Shown: positions 43,744 to 53,266 of the stretch, piece by piece
Layout: each line of letters opens with the position of its first letter
Numbering within the stretch: position 1 is the first letter of the stretch
Assembly (NCBI GenBank): GCA_014238285.1
Contig: JABABK010000007.1
Span: 36,722-100,721, forward strand
Length of the DNA stretch: 64,000 nucleotides
Origin: Hellea sp.
GTDB lineage: Bacteria; Pseudomonadota; Alphaproteobacteria; Caulobacterales; Maricaulaceae
Direction: 5' to 3'
The notes under the pieces: generated by a model
Seen by the model: the letters and a program-made list of their open reading frames with translations, nothing else
Database searches by the model: none
Told to the model about the DNA's origin: nothing
Made by a program: the position numbers and the translations under genes

Positions 43744-45699
43744 TTAGCCCCTTTCTTTCAAATAGCGAAGTTTGGCTTCTTCCATACGGTGCATGTCGCG
43801 AACTGCAGATTCGATCGCGATTTCATCTGACTTGTCAGCATAGCGGAACTCACTATCGGCGTAACGGTTGATTTCTTGCATGACCATTTCAATGGTGATG
43901 GGTTTAGCCATGTCGGCGATCATTTTCTTTTTCGTATCATATTTTTTATTCAGGAATAAGTTTGGTTTTTCCATCCATTCGTCCGGCAGTTCAAAATCCA
44001 TAGCGCGGACTTTGACGGCATCGGTGATGTTTTTGACGGCGCGACCAGTGAAGCGTTCATCGGCTTCTTGGATGGCATCAAGATAGGTTCCGAATTTGGC
44101 TAATGTATCAAGCTTGCCAATGTCTTTGGTGACTTTGTCATAGACTTCAATCAGGCCTTCTTCCAGAGGTCGTGAATGTTTGTCATAGCTCGCCGCCACA
44201 GCTTTCTTGATTTGTTGTGAGGCATAAAGCTCATGTTTACCAACGGGGATGTTGTGATTTTTGCCCATCAGCAAATGAAGGATATCAATATAATCTTCCC
44301 GGCTTTTAGGGCCGTCGACCAAGAAGCGAGCCCCTGCCCTTTGCCGCAGCGCATCATCGACATTTTCGGGATAGTTCGAAAACATGCCAAATGTGCAATT
44401 TCCTCGGACGAGCGTATTGGCGCCTGCGAAGCTCTCCATCAATACGGCCGTGATTTCTAGCTGACCTGCGCTTGATTGACGGTCGCCTCTTTTGCCAGCG
44501 AGTTGGTCGATATCATCAATAGTTCCAAAACCGATGACATGGGGATCGATGATGTTGCGAATAAAGGCTTTTGCGTTTTGCGCAGATTTGCCTTGGTAGC
44601 TATCAATACTGTCGGTCGATAGGTTTTCATAGCGAAATGGATATCCAGCATTGAGACAATACTCATTGATCAAGCCGGCCATCATTTGGATCAATGTGGT
44701 CTTACCTGTGCCGGGCTTGCCATCGCCCATAAAAGTGAAGATAAATCCTCCGAGCTCGGCAAATGGATTAAGTTTTCGCTCAAAGTCATAGGCCATGATC
44801 ATTTTAGATAGCTTCATGGATTGATATTTGGCGATGTGATTACCAACAACTTCATTTGGCTTTTTAAACGTCATGATAAGCTTGCTGCTTTTTGCTTTCG
44901 CAAAAGGAGTAAACCCGTCTATCTGGAAATCATCCGCTTCGACGCGGTAGCTGGCATTAGTGAATGCTTCAAGCCGCGAGGTATTAGCTGCCCGCAAAGT
45001 GACACCTTCCATGAGCTGCTCGAGAAAAGCCGTGACGACAGGCAGGAGCAAATCATCGCGATTAGCAAAAATAGCTAGGTCTTGATCAAGCTCCCAAAGC
45101 GCGCCGGTTAGGGCAAGTTGTGGATTGTCGGTAAGAATTTCTTCCACCTCACCTATTTCAACAGTGCTTTCTGTAAGTTCAGCCTGATGGGTAGATAGAA
45201 GAAAGCTTGCCATATTGGCAAAGACATGAAGACTAATTAGTGAAGAGGCTGCGAGTAGGTCCCCAAAGTCTTTGGTTTGGTTTCGAGATAACTTGCCGGC
45301 TAGATTGTCTTTGAGCATTTCATTAAGCCCGGTTTGTTGGGCATATTGATCTGAAACTACCATCGATGTTGCCAAGGCTCTGCGTAAACATGTTAGTACG
45401 CTGGCTTGCAGAGGAGAGGTTAAAAGGGCGCTATCGCCTATAGCGTGAATGCGGTCGATGAGGTGAACGCCTTCTGGACGTGCCGTGGATTTAGTGACAA
45501 GGCCGGGAGTCGTAGATCTAAAGCGCCGAGTGCTACCGCCTATTCCAGGTGACTTCTCTCTTTTAATAGCGGGGTTGACGTTTGTCTTTTTAGCAAGGCG
45601 CGGGGTATGGTCAAGGCCGTTTAATAGGCTTTCGGCTTGAGCGTATTTTTCAAGAATACGCTCTTCCTTAATTTCCATGAGATCGCCAGTTTGAGACAT
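43744..45699 (-). CDS. AAA+ ATPase of a conserved six-gene operon
   Basis: A 651-residue protein. The N-terminal 300 residues are helical and unlike known adaptor domains. The ATPase core begins near 300: Walker A GDGKPGTGKTT (325-335), a Walker B-like VIGFGTIDDID (388-398) ending in acidic residues, sensor-1 in FSNYPENVDD (441-450) and arginine-finger candidates R452, R454 and R458 in LRQRAGARF. The C-terminal part has a lid-like helical region and a charged helical end (MHRMEEAKLRYLKER). It should be an oligomeric remodeller; the target is unknown. Eight bases separate it from the genes on both sides. Confidence 0.82.
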   Translation of the reverse strand: MSQTGDLMEIKEERILEKYAQAESLLNGLDHTPRLAKKTNVNPAIKREKSPGIGGSTRRFRSTTPGLVTKSTARPEGVHLIDRIHAIGDSALLTSPLQASVLTCLRRALATSMVVSDQYAQQTGLNEMLKDNLAGKLSRNQTKDFGDLLAASSLISLHVFANMASFLLSTHQAELTESTVEIGEVEEILTDNPQLALTGALWELDQDLAIFANRDDLLLPVVTAFLEQLMEGVTLRAANTSRLEAFTNASYRVEADDFQIDGFTPFAKAKSSKLIMTFKKPNEVVGNHIAKYQSMKLSKMIMAYDFERKLNPFAELGGFIFTFMGDGKPGTGKTTLIQMMAGLINEYCLNAGYPFRYENLSTDSIDSYQGKSAQNAKAFIRNIIDPHVIGFGTIDDIDQLAGKRGDRQSSAGQLEITAVLMESFAGANTLVRGNCTFGMFSNYPENVDDALRQRAGARFLVDGPKSREDYIDILHLLMGKNHNIPVGKHELYASQQIKKAVAASYDKHSRPLEEGLIEVYDKVTKDIGKLDTLAKFGTYLDAIQEADERFTGRAVKNITDAVKVRAMDFELPDEWMEKPNLFLNKKYDTKKKMIADMAKPITIEMVMQEINRYADSEFRYADKSDEIAIESAVRDMHRMEEAKLRYLKERG

Positions 45700-45707
45700 T
45701 TGTTTTC

Positions 45708-46856
45708 CTACCTGTAACTCAGAATTTTGGAATCAGCTCCGACAACATATTTGCGGGTTCGGACCAAACTTGGTGGATTGATTTCTTTTAAGACTTGATA
45801 GGCACGGTGTGGTAAAATTAATGATCGCCTGATCTCTGTTGCGCCATCATCTGCGGATGAAGCTGCGGGGTCGAGTTTATATATTTCTCTTTGGGTTGTT
45901 CCGAAAAAACCAGACTTTTCTCGTTTGGTTTTTTCAGATTGTAATGTTTCGACTGTCCAAGATAGTGCCCAGTCAAGTCCTGGTTGGCCACTCGCTTCGG
46001 ATAGCACATCCCTAAGTGGTCCATGTTGTTGGGTGAATGCGTGACTATACATAGGACCTAAGTGTACCCGCCTTAATGTTTTGGGGTGTAGGTCATCAAA
46101 GTCTTCATCAAATCCTTTAGCTATCGTCAGTAATTTTAAGGACGACATAGATTGAGATATGAGATGACTTTGAACGCGAGGCCAGCGTCGCTCATCTTGA
46201 GGTAGGGCTTTTTTGCCAGTGTCTTCAAGGTCGAGAAGATAGATCGTTGGGACATTAGTTTGGCTGTCGTAGACCGCCCAATGGATGAGATAGTTTTTCT
46301 TTTTCTTTCTTTTTATACTGCCCTCCCACTGTGCCTGGGGATGGTTCTGTGAAAGAAACAAATTTACGCCAGACAGGTGTTCATAATAGATGCGCTGGCT
46401 CAAAGCATATTGCAGTTTTGTTGGATGAGTTTGTTCTGTCAGAATATGGCTGATCATATCTTTTTTGAGGCGACCTTGGCTCGGTAACGTCAATAAATGA
46501 TCTTCTGCCTGTAATGCATCAGCGGCCATTTGAAGAATTTCTTGGAACACTGGAAAACCGCTATCGGTTTTATCAATGCTGAGGAGCTGGGCGGAATGAT
46601 CCCCTACCCGGTTTGCCATAAGAAATTTATAGGATAGCGCCGTGAAAGTGTGTGCTAGGCCTTGGAGGTATTGCAGAATGATACGCGCCTCTAGAGGCGA
46701 TAACTGTTTCTCTTTATAAGATAGTGCCGCGACATCTCCCATGTGGGAAATGATCCGTTCAAACTTTGCGAAGTATCGCCGTGTCGCACGTGCGCCTTCA
46801 ATCACTTTGTGATCGAAGGCCAGTTGATCGGTCATATCTTTTCGGGTTTGACTCAT
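45708..46856 (-). CDS. Unknown protein of the AAA+ operon, 382 residues
   Basis: A soluble protein with no family I can name. The N-terminal half is helical (ATRRYFAKFERIISHMGDVAAL, LQYLQGLAHTFTAL). The centre has a basic patch SIKRKKKKNYLIHWAVYD followed by beta-rich VPTIYLLDLEDTG, and a conserved-looking HPKTLRRVHLGPMYSHAF. It lies 24 bases from the coiled-coil gene and eight from the AAA+ gene, so it is an integral operon member. Confidence 0.65.
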   Translation of the reverse strand: MSQTRKDMTDQLAFDHKVIEGARATRRYFAKFERIISHMGDVAALSYKEKQLSPLEARIILQYLQGLAHTFTALSYKFLMANRVGDHSAQLLSIDKTDSGFPVFQEILQMAADALQAEDHLLTLPSQGRLKKDMISHILTEQTHPTKLQYALSQRIYYEHLSGVNLFLSQNHPQAQWEGSIKRKKKKNYLIHWAVYDSQTNVPTIYLLDLEDTGKKALPQDERRWPRVQSHLISQSMSSLKLLTIAKGFDEDFDDLHPKTLRRVHLGPMYSHAFTQQHGPLRDVLSEASGQPGLDWALSWTVETLQSEKTKREKSGFFGTTQREIYKLDPAASSADDGATEIRRSLILPHRAYQVLKEINPPSLVRTRKYVVGADSKILSYR

Positions 46857-46880
46857 TAGGTTGTTTTGGAACCTAGTGTT

Positions 46881-47960
46881 TTAAGAGCCGTCATAGGCAT
46901 TTTTATCGTGCTTTTCGAGAATTTTCTCAAAACGGCGCGCAAAGCGTTCGTCCGCTTTGGCTTTTTCTTCCAGAACTTTGCGAGCAAACACAATGTGTTC
47001 GTCATGGGCTTCGAGCATTTCAGCCATTTTGGAATTAGTGGCAGCGCCAATGGCGGTCATGGCGACTTGTGCTTCTTGATCTGTTGCAACGCCGATCTCA
47101 TTGATCTTGTGAGCGACATCTTGTTGCTGAGCTGTTTTCAAGGACTTGGTCAGTGCATCATAAAGAATAACCCGTTGCTTGGTGTCGGTCTGTAATTTGT
47201 TGATTAAGACCATTTGTGTGGCCGCTTGGTTTTGCAAACTGTCGACCCAGCTTTTGCCTTTTTCAATATAACGCTCAAGGGTTTGGCTTTTGGCGAGCTG
47301 TACTTGTTCTTGCTGTGCCATTTCATTGTGCTGACCATTAATGGCTGCCAACTGGCTTTCAAGCTTGGTGCGCGCCTTTGGATTGGTCTCGACTGAGATT
47401 TTGTTTTCAAGCTCAATAATTTGTGGATCTAGCGCCGTTAGTGCTTGTTTTATATCTTCTAAAGCATCAACAGCCGCTTCGCGGTCAGCAAGCGTTACGG
47501 TTAGATTGGCTTCAACACGGTCTTTGTGAGTTTTGAGAATGTCGAGCTGATTTGTTAGCATGGCTGTAATGACATTAGACTTGGCAATCAGGTCTTGTAA
47601 TTTGTCATCAACAGATGCGGTACGCATCCGTTCTTGACGCATAGCTTCGGCGCGGTTTTTAGAAAATATACCAACAAATTTTTCCCAGCCGGTTTTGCTG
47701 CGCATGGCATCAAAATCTTTTGAAAAGCCAGCGGTAACGTTATCAAGTCCGATAATAAGCTCGGCAATATTGCCGTTCATGGCTTCTGTATGTGCATGGA
47801 CATCGTCAAGCGAAGCATTTTGAATGTCGATATTGATATCCGTTCCGGACGACATTTTTTGACGTGCCGTTTCAATTTGAGCAGTAAGCTCGGCTATTTT
47901 GTTTTGCGCTTCCGCGACTTGAGTTTTCGATTGTTCGATCTGGGTATCGAAATTTGCCAT
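46881..47960 (-). CDS. TelA-like coiled-coil protein heading the AAA+ operon
   Basis: A 359-residue, almost wholly helical protein with heptad-like Gln/Glu/Lys/Ala sequence (KTQVAEAQNKIAELTAQIET). The middle, TGWEKFVGIFSKNRAEAMRQ through LTNQLDILKTHKDRVEANL, resembles the TelA (toxic anion resistance) family; similar alphaproteobacterial proteins are sometimes labelled microtubule-binding. The frame opens at 48017, but GGGGG upstream of the ATG at 47960 marks the start. It is the first gene of the six-gene operon. TelA-type proteins are often linked to membrane-stress genes; the specific role is unknown. Confidence 0.72.
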   Translation of the reverse strand: MANFDTQIEQSKTQVAEAQNKIAELTAQIETARQKMSSGTDINIDIQNASLDDVHAHTEAMNGNIAELIIGLDNVTAGFSKDFDAMRSKTGWEKFVGIFSKNRAEAMRQERMRTASVDDKLQDLIAKSNVITAMLTNQLDILKTHKDRVEANLTVTLADREAAVDALEDIKQALTALDPQIIELENKISVETNPKARTKLESQLAAINGQHNEMAQQEQVQLAKSQTLERYIEKGKSWVDSLQNQAATQMVLINKLQTDTKQRVILYDALTKSLKTAQQQDVAHKINEIGVATDQEAQVAMTAIGAATNSKMAEMLEAHDEHIVFARKVLEEKAKADERFARRFEKILEKHDKNAYDGS

Positions 47961-47988
47961 GGCGGCCCCCTTTATGGTTGTTTTATTA

Positions 47989-48017
47989 TATGTAGGGTTA
48001 GTACGGCAAACTTGCAA
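47989..48017 (-). promoter_or_regulatory. Candidate promoter of the AAA+ operon
   Basis: On the minus strand TTGCAA and TACATA are separated by 17 bases, about 30 bases before the ATG at 47960. It is the only good sigma-70-like pair seen in front of the operon. Confidence 0.35.
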
Positions 48018-48050
48018 TAAATCTAATAGGGAAAATTAAATAGTGGGCAA

Positions 48051-48074
48051 AATAAAACCCCTCATAAAGAGGGG
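48051..48074 (-). terminator. Rho-independent terminator after the 114-residue gene
   Basis: On the minus strand CCCCTC, loop TTTAT, GAGGGG, then TTTTATT. It lies 30 bases after the stop of the small gene at 48104 and separates it from the AAA+ operon promoter. Confidence 0.75.
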
Positions 48075-48103
48075 CCGTTTGATTTTTAAATGTATAGGGC
48101 TGA

Positions 48104-48448
48104 TTAATCAGTGGTTTGTACGAAAGTAACCCAATCATCACCTACAATACCAAAATTTAGAGCAGAGGTGGAAAGTTTTCCCTTATGTCTAAGGTCTGTT
48201 ACGTAAACTACATTTTTGTTTCCGCCAGCCCGATGTTTGACGCGCATGTCAAAATCGCTGGGGTTTTGGCAGAAGTCTCGGAAGGAAGCTCGGAACGCGC
48301 CTGGTGCGTCTTCACCATAGTAGATTTTGCCGTCACCAAACACATTTGAGGAAAAAATTTGGAGACTATCTGCTAAAGCAAGAATTTGATCTGGATCTTT
48401 TTGCGTTGCGCAGTGATTAAAAACCTCAAATAATTTTGTCGTATTCAT
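48104..48448 (-). CDS. Hypothetical protein, NTF2-like
   Basis: A 114-residue soluble protein. An N-terminal helix (LFEVFNHCATQKDPDQILALA) followed by beta-rich sequence with KIYYGEDAPGAFRASFRDFC and DWVTFVQTTD recalls the SnoaL/NTF2-like fold, but no motif proves it. Own terminator; upstream gap contains the parS site. Role unknown. Confidence 0.55.
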   Translation of the reverse strand: MNTTKLFEVFNHCATQKDPDQILALADSLQIFSSNVFGDGKIYYGEDAPGAFRASFRDFCQNPSDFDMRVKHRAGGNKNVVYVTDLRHKGKLSTSALNFGIVGDDWVTFVQTTD

Positions 48449-48630
48449 TATGTCCTCTAAAATAAAACTTAGTGCCGTTTAATGGATGTCACCATAAAGT
48501 CAATTCATGAGTGGATCAATATTGTGTGTGTGTAAATTTTAATCTTTAGAAACCACGTAATTTTTGATAAGTTATTGAATATATTGCTTTATATTTGCTC
48601 TATACGTTGTTTTGCGTGCGTTTCAGAAAA

Positions 48631-48646
48631 TGTTTCACATGAAACA
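48631..48646. other. parS centromere site upstream of mnmG
   Basis: TGTTTCACATGAAACA, a perfect 16-base palindrome identical except at one central step to the widely conserved parS consensus TGTTTCACGTGAAACA. It is the ParB-binding nucleation site for chromosome segregation. parA and parB are 3 kb downstream. Confidence 0.9.
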
Positions 48647-48711
48647 TACCGTTGTTTATACTCGACTTGGTTGGGGGGTTCTTTTATAGGGTGACCGAAA
48701 TGGAGATGTTT

Positions 48712-50586
48712 ATGCCTAGCTCTGCGGGCCTGAAATGGGATGTTGTTGTCATTGGCGGCGGTCATGCGGGCTGTGAGGCGGCAGCGGCATCTGCGCGGGC
48801 GGGCGCTAAGACGCTTCTCTTAACTCATAAAATTGAAACTATAGGCGAGATGTCGTGTAATCCTGCCATTGGCGGCTTGGGTAAGGGACATTTGGTTCGC
48901 GAGATTGACGCGCTTGGCGGAGTTATGGGGTTGGTTGCCGATGCGTCAGGGATACAGTTCAGGCTGCTCAACCGGTCAAAAGGCCCGGCCGTCCGAGGCC
49001 CAAGAACTCAAAGCGACAGATGGTTATATCGTCAGGCCATGCAGCGGTTATTGTTGGATTATGACAATCTTGATATCAAAGCGCATTCTGTTGAAGACCT
49101 TATCGTAGAAAATGGCCGAGTTTCCGGGGTGCGAACAGCATCTGGCGACGAATTTGAATCGTCAAAAGTCATTTTAACCACTGGCACGTTCTTAAAAGGC
49201 GTGATTCATGTTGGAAACAAGCGGATTTCAGCGGGACGTCATGGCGAGGCGCCGTCCATTGGTTTGGCCGACCGGCTCTATAACGCCGGGTTTCAAATGG
49301 GGCGTCTAAAGACGGGAACCCCTGCTAGACTTGCCAAAGACTCTATTGATTGGGATATATTAGATCAGCAGGCGGCGGATGAAACGCCCCTGCCCTTTTC
49401 ATTTATGAATGATAAGATATCGGTGCCGCAAGTGACCTGCGCGATAACGCACACAAATGAGCAAACACATCGTATTATCTCAGAAAATATCGAAAAATCA
49501 GCTGTTTACGGCGGCGGTATTTCTGGTCGAGGCCCGCGCTATTGTCCATCTATTGAGGATAAGGTTGTACGGTTTGCTGATCGATCCCAGCACCAAGTTT
49601 TCTTGGAGCCAGAAGGTCTTCCGGGTAATCCCGATGGAAACACGGTTTACCCCAACGGAATATCGACATCTTTGCCTGAAAACGTACAGGATCTGTTTTT
49701 GCGGTCGATCCGCGGTTTGGAGCAGTGCAAGATACAGCGCTATGCCTATGCTATCGAGTATGACTATGTTGATCCGCGGGAATTGAACGCGGCGCTCGAA
49801 ACTCATAAAATATCGGGACTGTATCTCGCGGGACAAATTAACGGGACAACCGGATATGAAGAAGCGGCGGCCCAGGGTCTGATGGCCGGAGTGAACGCAG
49901 CACTTGCGTCAACCGGGCGTCCATCATTTGTTCTAGATCGCTCGCAAGCCTATATTGGCGTTATGATTGATGACCTGATTACGAAAGGCGTCACGGAGCC
50001 TTATCGCATGTTTACATCTAGGGCGGAGTATCGTTTAGTGCTCCGCTCAGACAATGCAGATCAGCGCTTAACGCCACTAGGTCAAGACCTGGGTATAATA
50101 TCCGAGGCTAGAACAGCAAGGCACTCGGATAAGCTTAAGTCGTTGAAAAGAGCCGAAGAATTAGCTGAGAGCTTCTCGGCGACGCCGAATGAACTTCATA
50201 AGCACGGGCTAAAAGTCAATGCAGACGGTGTGCGCCGAGATGTAAAAGACTTACTGGCGTATCCTAACATTAGTTTTGAAGACCTGCTGCCTGTATGGCC
50301 GGCGTTAAGCACGGTATCTCTGGCCGCCAGAGTGCATCTGGAAACCGAAGCTTTGTATCGCGGGTATATTGAAAGACAGGCCAGGGACATAGAAGCGTTT
50401 CGCAGAGATGAGGGGCGAAGAATTCCATCGGGTCTTGTTTTTGATGAAGTCGGCGGCATTTCCAATGAGGTAAAAGAGAAACTTAAAGCGGTTCGTCCGG
50501 CAACCTTGGGACAGGCGGCTCGGATTGAAGGTGTAACGCCGGGTGCTTTGACTGCGCTATTAGCTTTCATGAAGAAAGCCAGCTAG
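48712..50586 (+). CDS. mnmG: tRNA uridine-5-carboxymethylaminomethyl modification enzyme MnmG
   Basis: A 624-residue FAD protein working with MnmE on U34 of tRNAs. [20 protein letters not shown] is the FAD site, with [36 protein letters not shown], the Cys motif region [13 protein letters not shown], and [15 protein letters not shown]. The frame opens at 48652, but GGAG six bases before the ATG at 48712 sets the start. The stop overlaps the rsmG GTG by one base. It lies between two parS sites. Confidence 0.96.
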   Translation: MPSSAGLKWDVVVIGGGHAGCEAAAASARAGAKTLLLTHKIETIGEMSCNPAIGGLGKGHLVREIDALGGVMGLVADASGIQFRLLNRSKGPAVRGPRTQSDRWLYRQAMQRLLLDYDNLDIKAHSVEDLIVENGRVSGVRTASGDEFESSKVILTTGTFLKGVIHVGNKRISAGRHGEAPSIGLADRLYNAGFQMGRLKTGTPARLAKDSIDWDILDQQAADETPLPFSFMNDKISVPQVTCAITHTNEQTHRIISENIEKSAVYGGGISGRGPRYCPSIEDKVVRFADRSQHQVFLEPEGLPGNPDGNTVYPNGISTSLPENVQDLFLRSIRGLEQCKIQRYAYAIEYDYVDPRELNAALETHKISGLYLAGQINGTTGYEEAAAQGLMAGVNAALASTGRPSFVLDRSQAYIGVMIDDLITKGVTEPYRMFTSRAEYRLVLRSDNADQRLTPLGQDLGIISEARTARHSDKLKSLKRAEELAESFSATPNELHKHGLKVNADGVRRDVKDLLAYPNISFEDLLPVWPALSTVSLAARVHLETEALYRGYIERQARDIEAFRRDEGRRIPSGLVFDEVGGISNEVKEKLKAVRPATLGQAARIEGVTPGALTALLAFMKKAS

Positions 50587-51209
50587 TGATTTCCGATACT
50601 GATTTTCATGAAATAACCAATGTTTCACATGAAACATTGAAAAATTTTAGGCAGTGGAAGGGGGTTTTGGAGCGCTGGAATAATCGTATTAATTTGGTTT
50701 CGCCTAGCGCTATGGCGGATTTTTGGGGCCGGCATGCGCTCGATAGCTGGCAGTTATGGGACTTCGTGCCTAAAAACACCAAAACTATCCTGGATTTTGG
50801 TTCAGGGGCAGGGTTTCCGGGCATTGCCATGGCGATTGCCTGTAAACAGGCGGGCAGGGGCGAGGTTTTGATGGTTGAGTCCGCCGGCAAGAAGGCAAAT
50901 TTCCTACGCGCGGTTATCCGGGAGCTAGAGCTTCCTGCCAGTGTTTGGGCCGATAGAGCCGAAAAACTCGAGCCTCAGCCCTATGATGTCATTACGGCCA
51001 GGGCTTTTGCCCCGCTCCCAAGGCTGCTGACTTATGCACAGCCGTTTTGGGGAAAGCACACTATAGGCCTGCTGCTTAAAGGACAAACTGCAGAGCAAGA
51101 GTTGACGCAAGCGCAAAAAACTTGGACTTTCAACGTGGAAAAACAAGCGAGTCGATCGAATGAGACAGGAATTATCCTGCGCCTCACGGATTTACAGCCT
51201 CTTAAATAA
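50586..51209 (+). CDS. rsmG: 16S rRNA (guanine-527-N7) methyltransferase
   Basis: A 207-residue SAM-dependent methyltransferase. RWNNRINLVSP, FWGRHALDSWQL, the SAM loop DFGSGAGFPGIAMAI and ITARAFAPLPRLL are typical of RsmG (GidB). GTG start overlapping the mnmG stop. Codons 13-18 (NVSHET) are written by a parS palindrome, so the coding sequence doubles as a centromere site. Confidence 0.95.
   Translation: MISDTDFHEITNVSHETLKNFRQWKGVLERWNNRINLVSPSAMADFWGRHALDSWQLWDFVPKNTKTILDFGSGAGFPGIAMAIACKQAGRGEVLMVESAGKKANFLRAVIRELELPASVWADRAEKLEPQPYDVITARAFAPLPRLLTYAQPFWGKHTIGLLLKGQTAEQELTQAQKTWTFNVEKQASRSNETGIILRLTDLQPLK
50621..50636. other. parS centromere site inside rsmG
   Basis: A second exact copy of TGTTTCACATGAAACA, within the first 20 codons of rsmG and 590 bases before parA. 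Two identical sites 2 kb apart beside parAB point to a short parS cluster. Confidence 0.9.
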
Positions 51210-51223
51210 ACGAAGTCGTTCTT

Positions 51224-52015
51224 ATGTCTAAATCTCCCGCCCCTATTGGCGCTCGCATCATCGCTATCGTCAACCAAAAGGGCGGCGTCGGTAAAACCAC
51301 CACCACTATAAACTTGGCGGCAGGCCTTACCCTGCACGGCAAGAAAGTTCTCTTGGTTGACATGGATCCGCAGGGCAATGCGTCAACAGGCCTGGCCATT
51401 AGTCGTAAATTAAGGGGCGTTTCTATCTATAATGTTCTGGTGGACGGAACGGATCTAGCTGAGGCCATAAAACCAACCCGTGTTGACGGCCTCTCAATCG
51501 TGCCGTCCCATATCGACCTATCAGCGGCCGAGCTTGAAATTGGGCAAGTGGCTGGCCGCACAAGCCTGCTGAAATCGGCGCTGGAAAAAGTCTCCGCGCG
51601 GTATGATTATATCCTGATTGATTGCCCGCCGGCGTTGGGGCTTCTGACAGTCAATTCATTGGCGGCGGCAAGCTCTGCACTCGTGCCGCTGCAGTGTGAG
51701 TTTTACGCATTAGAAGGCCTATCGCAGCTTCTTAAAACCGTCGAAATGGCCAAGTCATCCATCAATCCCAAACTTGTTATCGAGGGGGTTATGCTGACCA
51801 TGTATGATAAACGTAACCGCCTATCATCTCAGGTGGCGGAGGATGTTCGCACTCATTTGGGTCGGGCGGTTTTCAAGACTATAATCCCGCGAAATGTAAG
51901 AATTGCAGAAGCGCCATCTTTTGGACAACCTGTCATGATGTATGATCCTGACTGTGCTGGTTCCAAGGCTTATATGGCCCTAGCCGATGAGCTTTTAAAA
52001 CGCCACGCAAGGTAA
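51224..52015 (+). CDS. parA: Chromosome-partitioning ATPase ParA
   Basis: A 263-residue Walker-type ATPase (Soj). Deviant Walker A NQKGGVGKTTTTINLA, Walker A' MDPQGNASTGL, Walker B YDYILIDCPPALGLL. No N-terminal helix-turn-helix, as usual for chromosomal type Ib-like ParA. With ParB and parS it moves origins apart. Follows rsmG by 14 bases and precedes parB by 28. Confidence 0.96.
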   Translation: MSKSPAPIGARIIAIVNQKGGVGKTTTTINLAAGLTLHGKKVLLVDMDPQGNASTGLAISRKLRGVSIYNVLVDGTDLAEAIKPTRVDGLSIVPSHIDLSAAELEIGQVAGRTSLLKSALEKVSARYDYILIDCPPALGLLTVNSLAAASSALVPLQCEFYALEGLSQLLKTVEMAKSSINPKLVIEGVMLTMYDKRNRLSSQVAEDVRTHLGRAVFKTIIPRNVRIAEAPSFGQPVMMYDPDCAGSKAYMALADELLKRHAR

Positions 52016-52043
52016 ATTAAATAATTATTTCAATAGGTTAAAA

Positions 52044-53057
52044 ATGGCCAACGCAAAGAAAACCAAAAAGAAAACCAAACCGGCAAGAGGTCTTGGACGG
52101 GGACTATCCGCTTTGATGGACGATGTTGGAATGGACTCTATTATTCAGGACGCGCCCTCTAAAACGAATGAAGCAAAAACAAATGAAGACGTTCCGGTTA
52201 CGCCTGAGCCGCTGCATAAAGACGAAAACGCATCCGTCCACCAATCCATAAATTATGTTGCTATGGATCAGCTCGCCCGCAACCCGGATCAACCGCGGCG
52301 CTATTTTGATGCCGCTCTTCTCGATGAGCTGACAGACAGTATTCGTGATAAAGGCGTGCTGCAACCTGTCTTGGTTCGGCCCCTGCCGGAATCAGTTCGG
52401 AAGAACATTAAAAAGGGCAAAAAACCGGCTTATCAAATCATCGCCGGTGAGCGCCGCTGGCAAGCGGCCCTAAAGGCTGAGCTTGATACTATACCGGTTT
52501 TCATTCGCGAGATTTCAGATCGCGAAGCTTTAGAAATCGGCGTTGTCGAAAATGTTCACCGAGCCGATTTAAATCCTTTGGAAGAGGCGCTGGCCTATAA
52601 GTCGCTCTTAACCCAATTTGAGCGAACCCAAGAAGATGTTGCCCGCGCCGTGGGTAAATCACGGCCTTATATCGCCAATATGCTGCGCCTTTTAAACTTG
52701 CCGGAAAGTGTTCAAACTTATTTGGCAGAAGGTAAAATCACCACAGGCCACGCGCGCGCTATTATCGCCGCGCCCGATCCGGCCGCCTTGGCTGACGCAA
52801 TTGTAGCCAAAGACCTATCAGTTAGGGACGCCGAAAACTGGGTGAGACGGCTTAAACAAGAACACAGCGGGAGCAGTTTGGACCAAGCCATTAAAGAGCA
52901 AAAACAGGCGGATATTCGCCACGTGGAAAAACAAATTACCGACGCCCTTGGCCTGACCGTTGACCTACGCGATAAGGGCGGGCGAGGGGAGCTCCGGATC
53001 AAATACCGAAACGGCGAACAGCTTGAAGGCCTGATCGAGAGGTTGTTGCGGAGGTAG
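52044..53057 (+). CDS. parB: Chromosome-partitioning protein ParB
   Basis: A 337-residue CTPase/DNA-binding protein. Starts with a basic leader and the ParA-stimulating motif RGLGRGLSALM; the ParB N-terminal domain has NPDQPRRYF, the CTP-binding AGERRWQAA and VVENVHRADLNPLEEA; the helix-turn-helix is EDVARAVGKSRPYIANMLRLL; a C-terminal dimerisation domain ends the protein. It binds the two parS sites here. Confidence 0.96.
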   Translation: MANAKKTKKKTKPARGLGRGLSALMDDVGMDSIIQDAPSKTNEAKTNEDVPVTPEPLHKDENASVHQSINYVAMDQLARNPDQPRRYFDAALLDELTDSIRDKGVLQPVLVRPLPESVRKNIKKGKKPAYQIIAGERRWQAALKAELDTIPVFIREISDREALEIGVVENVHRADLNPLEEALAYKSLLTQFERTQEDVARAVGKSRPYIANMLRLLNLPESVQTYLAEGKITTGHARAIIAAPDPAALADAIVAKDLSVRDAENWVRRLKQEHSGSSLDQAIKEQKQADIRHVEKQITDALGLTVDLRDKGGRGELRIKYRNGEQLEGLIERLLRR

Positions 53058-53110
53058 TGCGGGCATTGTCGTTTACGTGGGTTAACGAAGGCCGTCTTTT
53101 TTAACCTCTG

Positions 53111-53207
53111 ACACTCCACCCCTAATCCCTCCCATCAAGGGGAGGGAGATAAACTCGGGCCCTTTCATATTCTATTTCCTCCCTTTTTTCCCAGGGAGAG
53201 GAGGGTT
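53111..53207. repeat. Pyrimidine/purine inverted-repeat patch after parB
   Basis: CCCTCCC, loop ATCAAG, GGGAGGG forms a perfect seven-base-pair hairpin around 53130-53150. It is followed within 40 bases by a second imperfect hairpin built of TCCTCCC and GGGAGAGGAGG. Neither has a clear T-tail. They may serve as a parB 3' structure or be copies of a dispersed repeat. Confidence 0.4.
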
Positions 53208-53266
53208 TGTAATCATTCTGATATTCGCGCATTGCCAGATTTAAAATATTTGATAACATAGACTTT

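Noticed and set aside
48520..48535. TG-repeat tract as a phase-variation switch
   Set aside because: Only about five TG units, in a gap and not in or near a promoter or coding start that it could switch.
48449..48711. Alternative replication origin upstream of mnmG
   Set aside because: Some bacteria place oriC beside mnmG and the gap is AT-rich, but it has no convincing DnaA boxes, and the parS site explains the conserved palindrome. The hemE-side gap fits alphaproteobacteria better.
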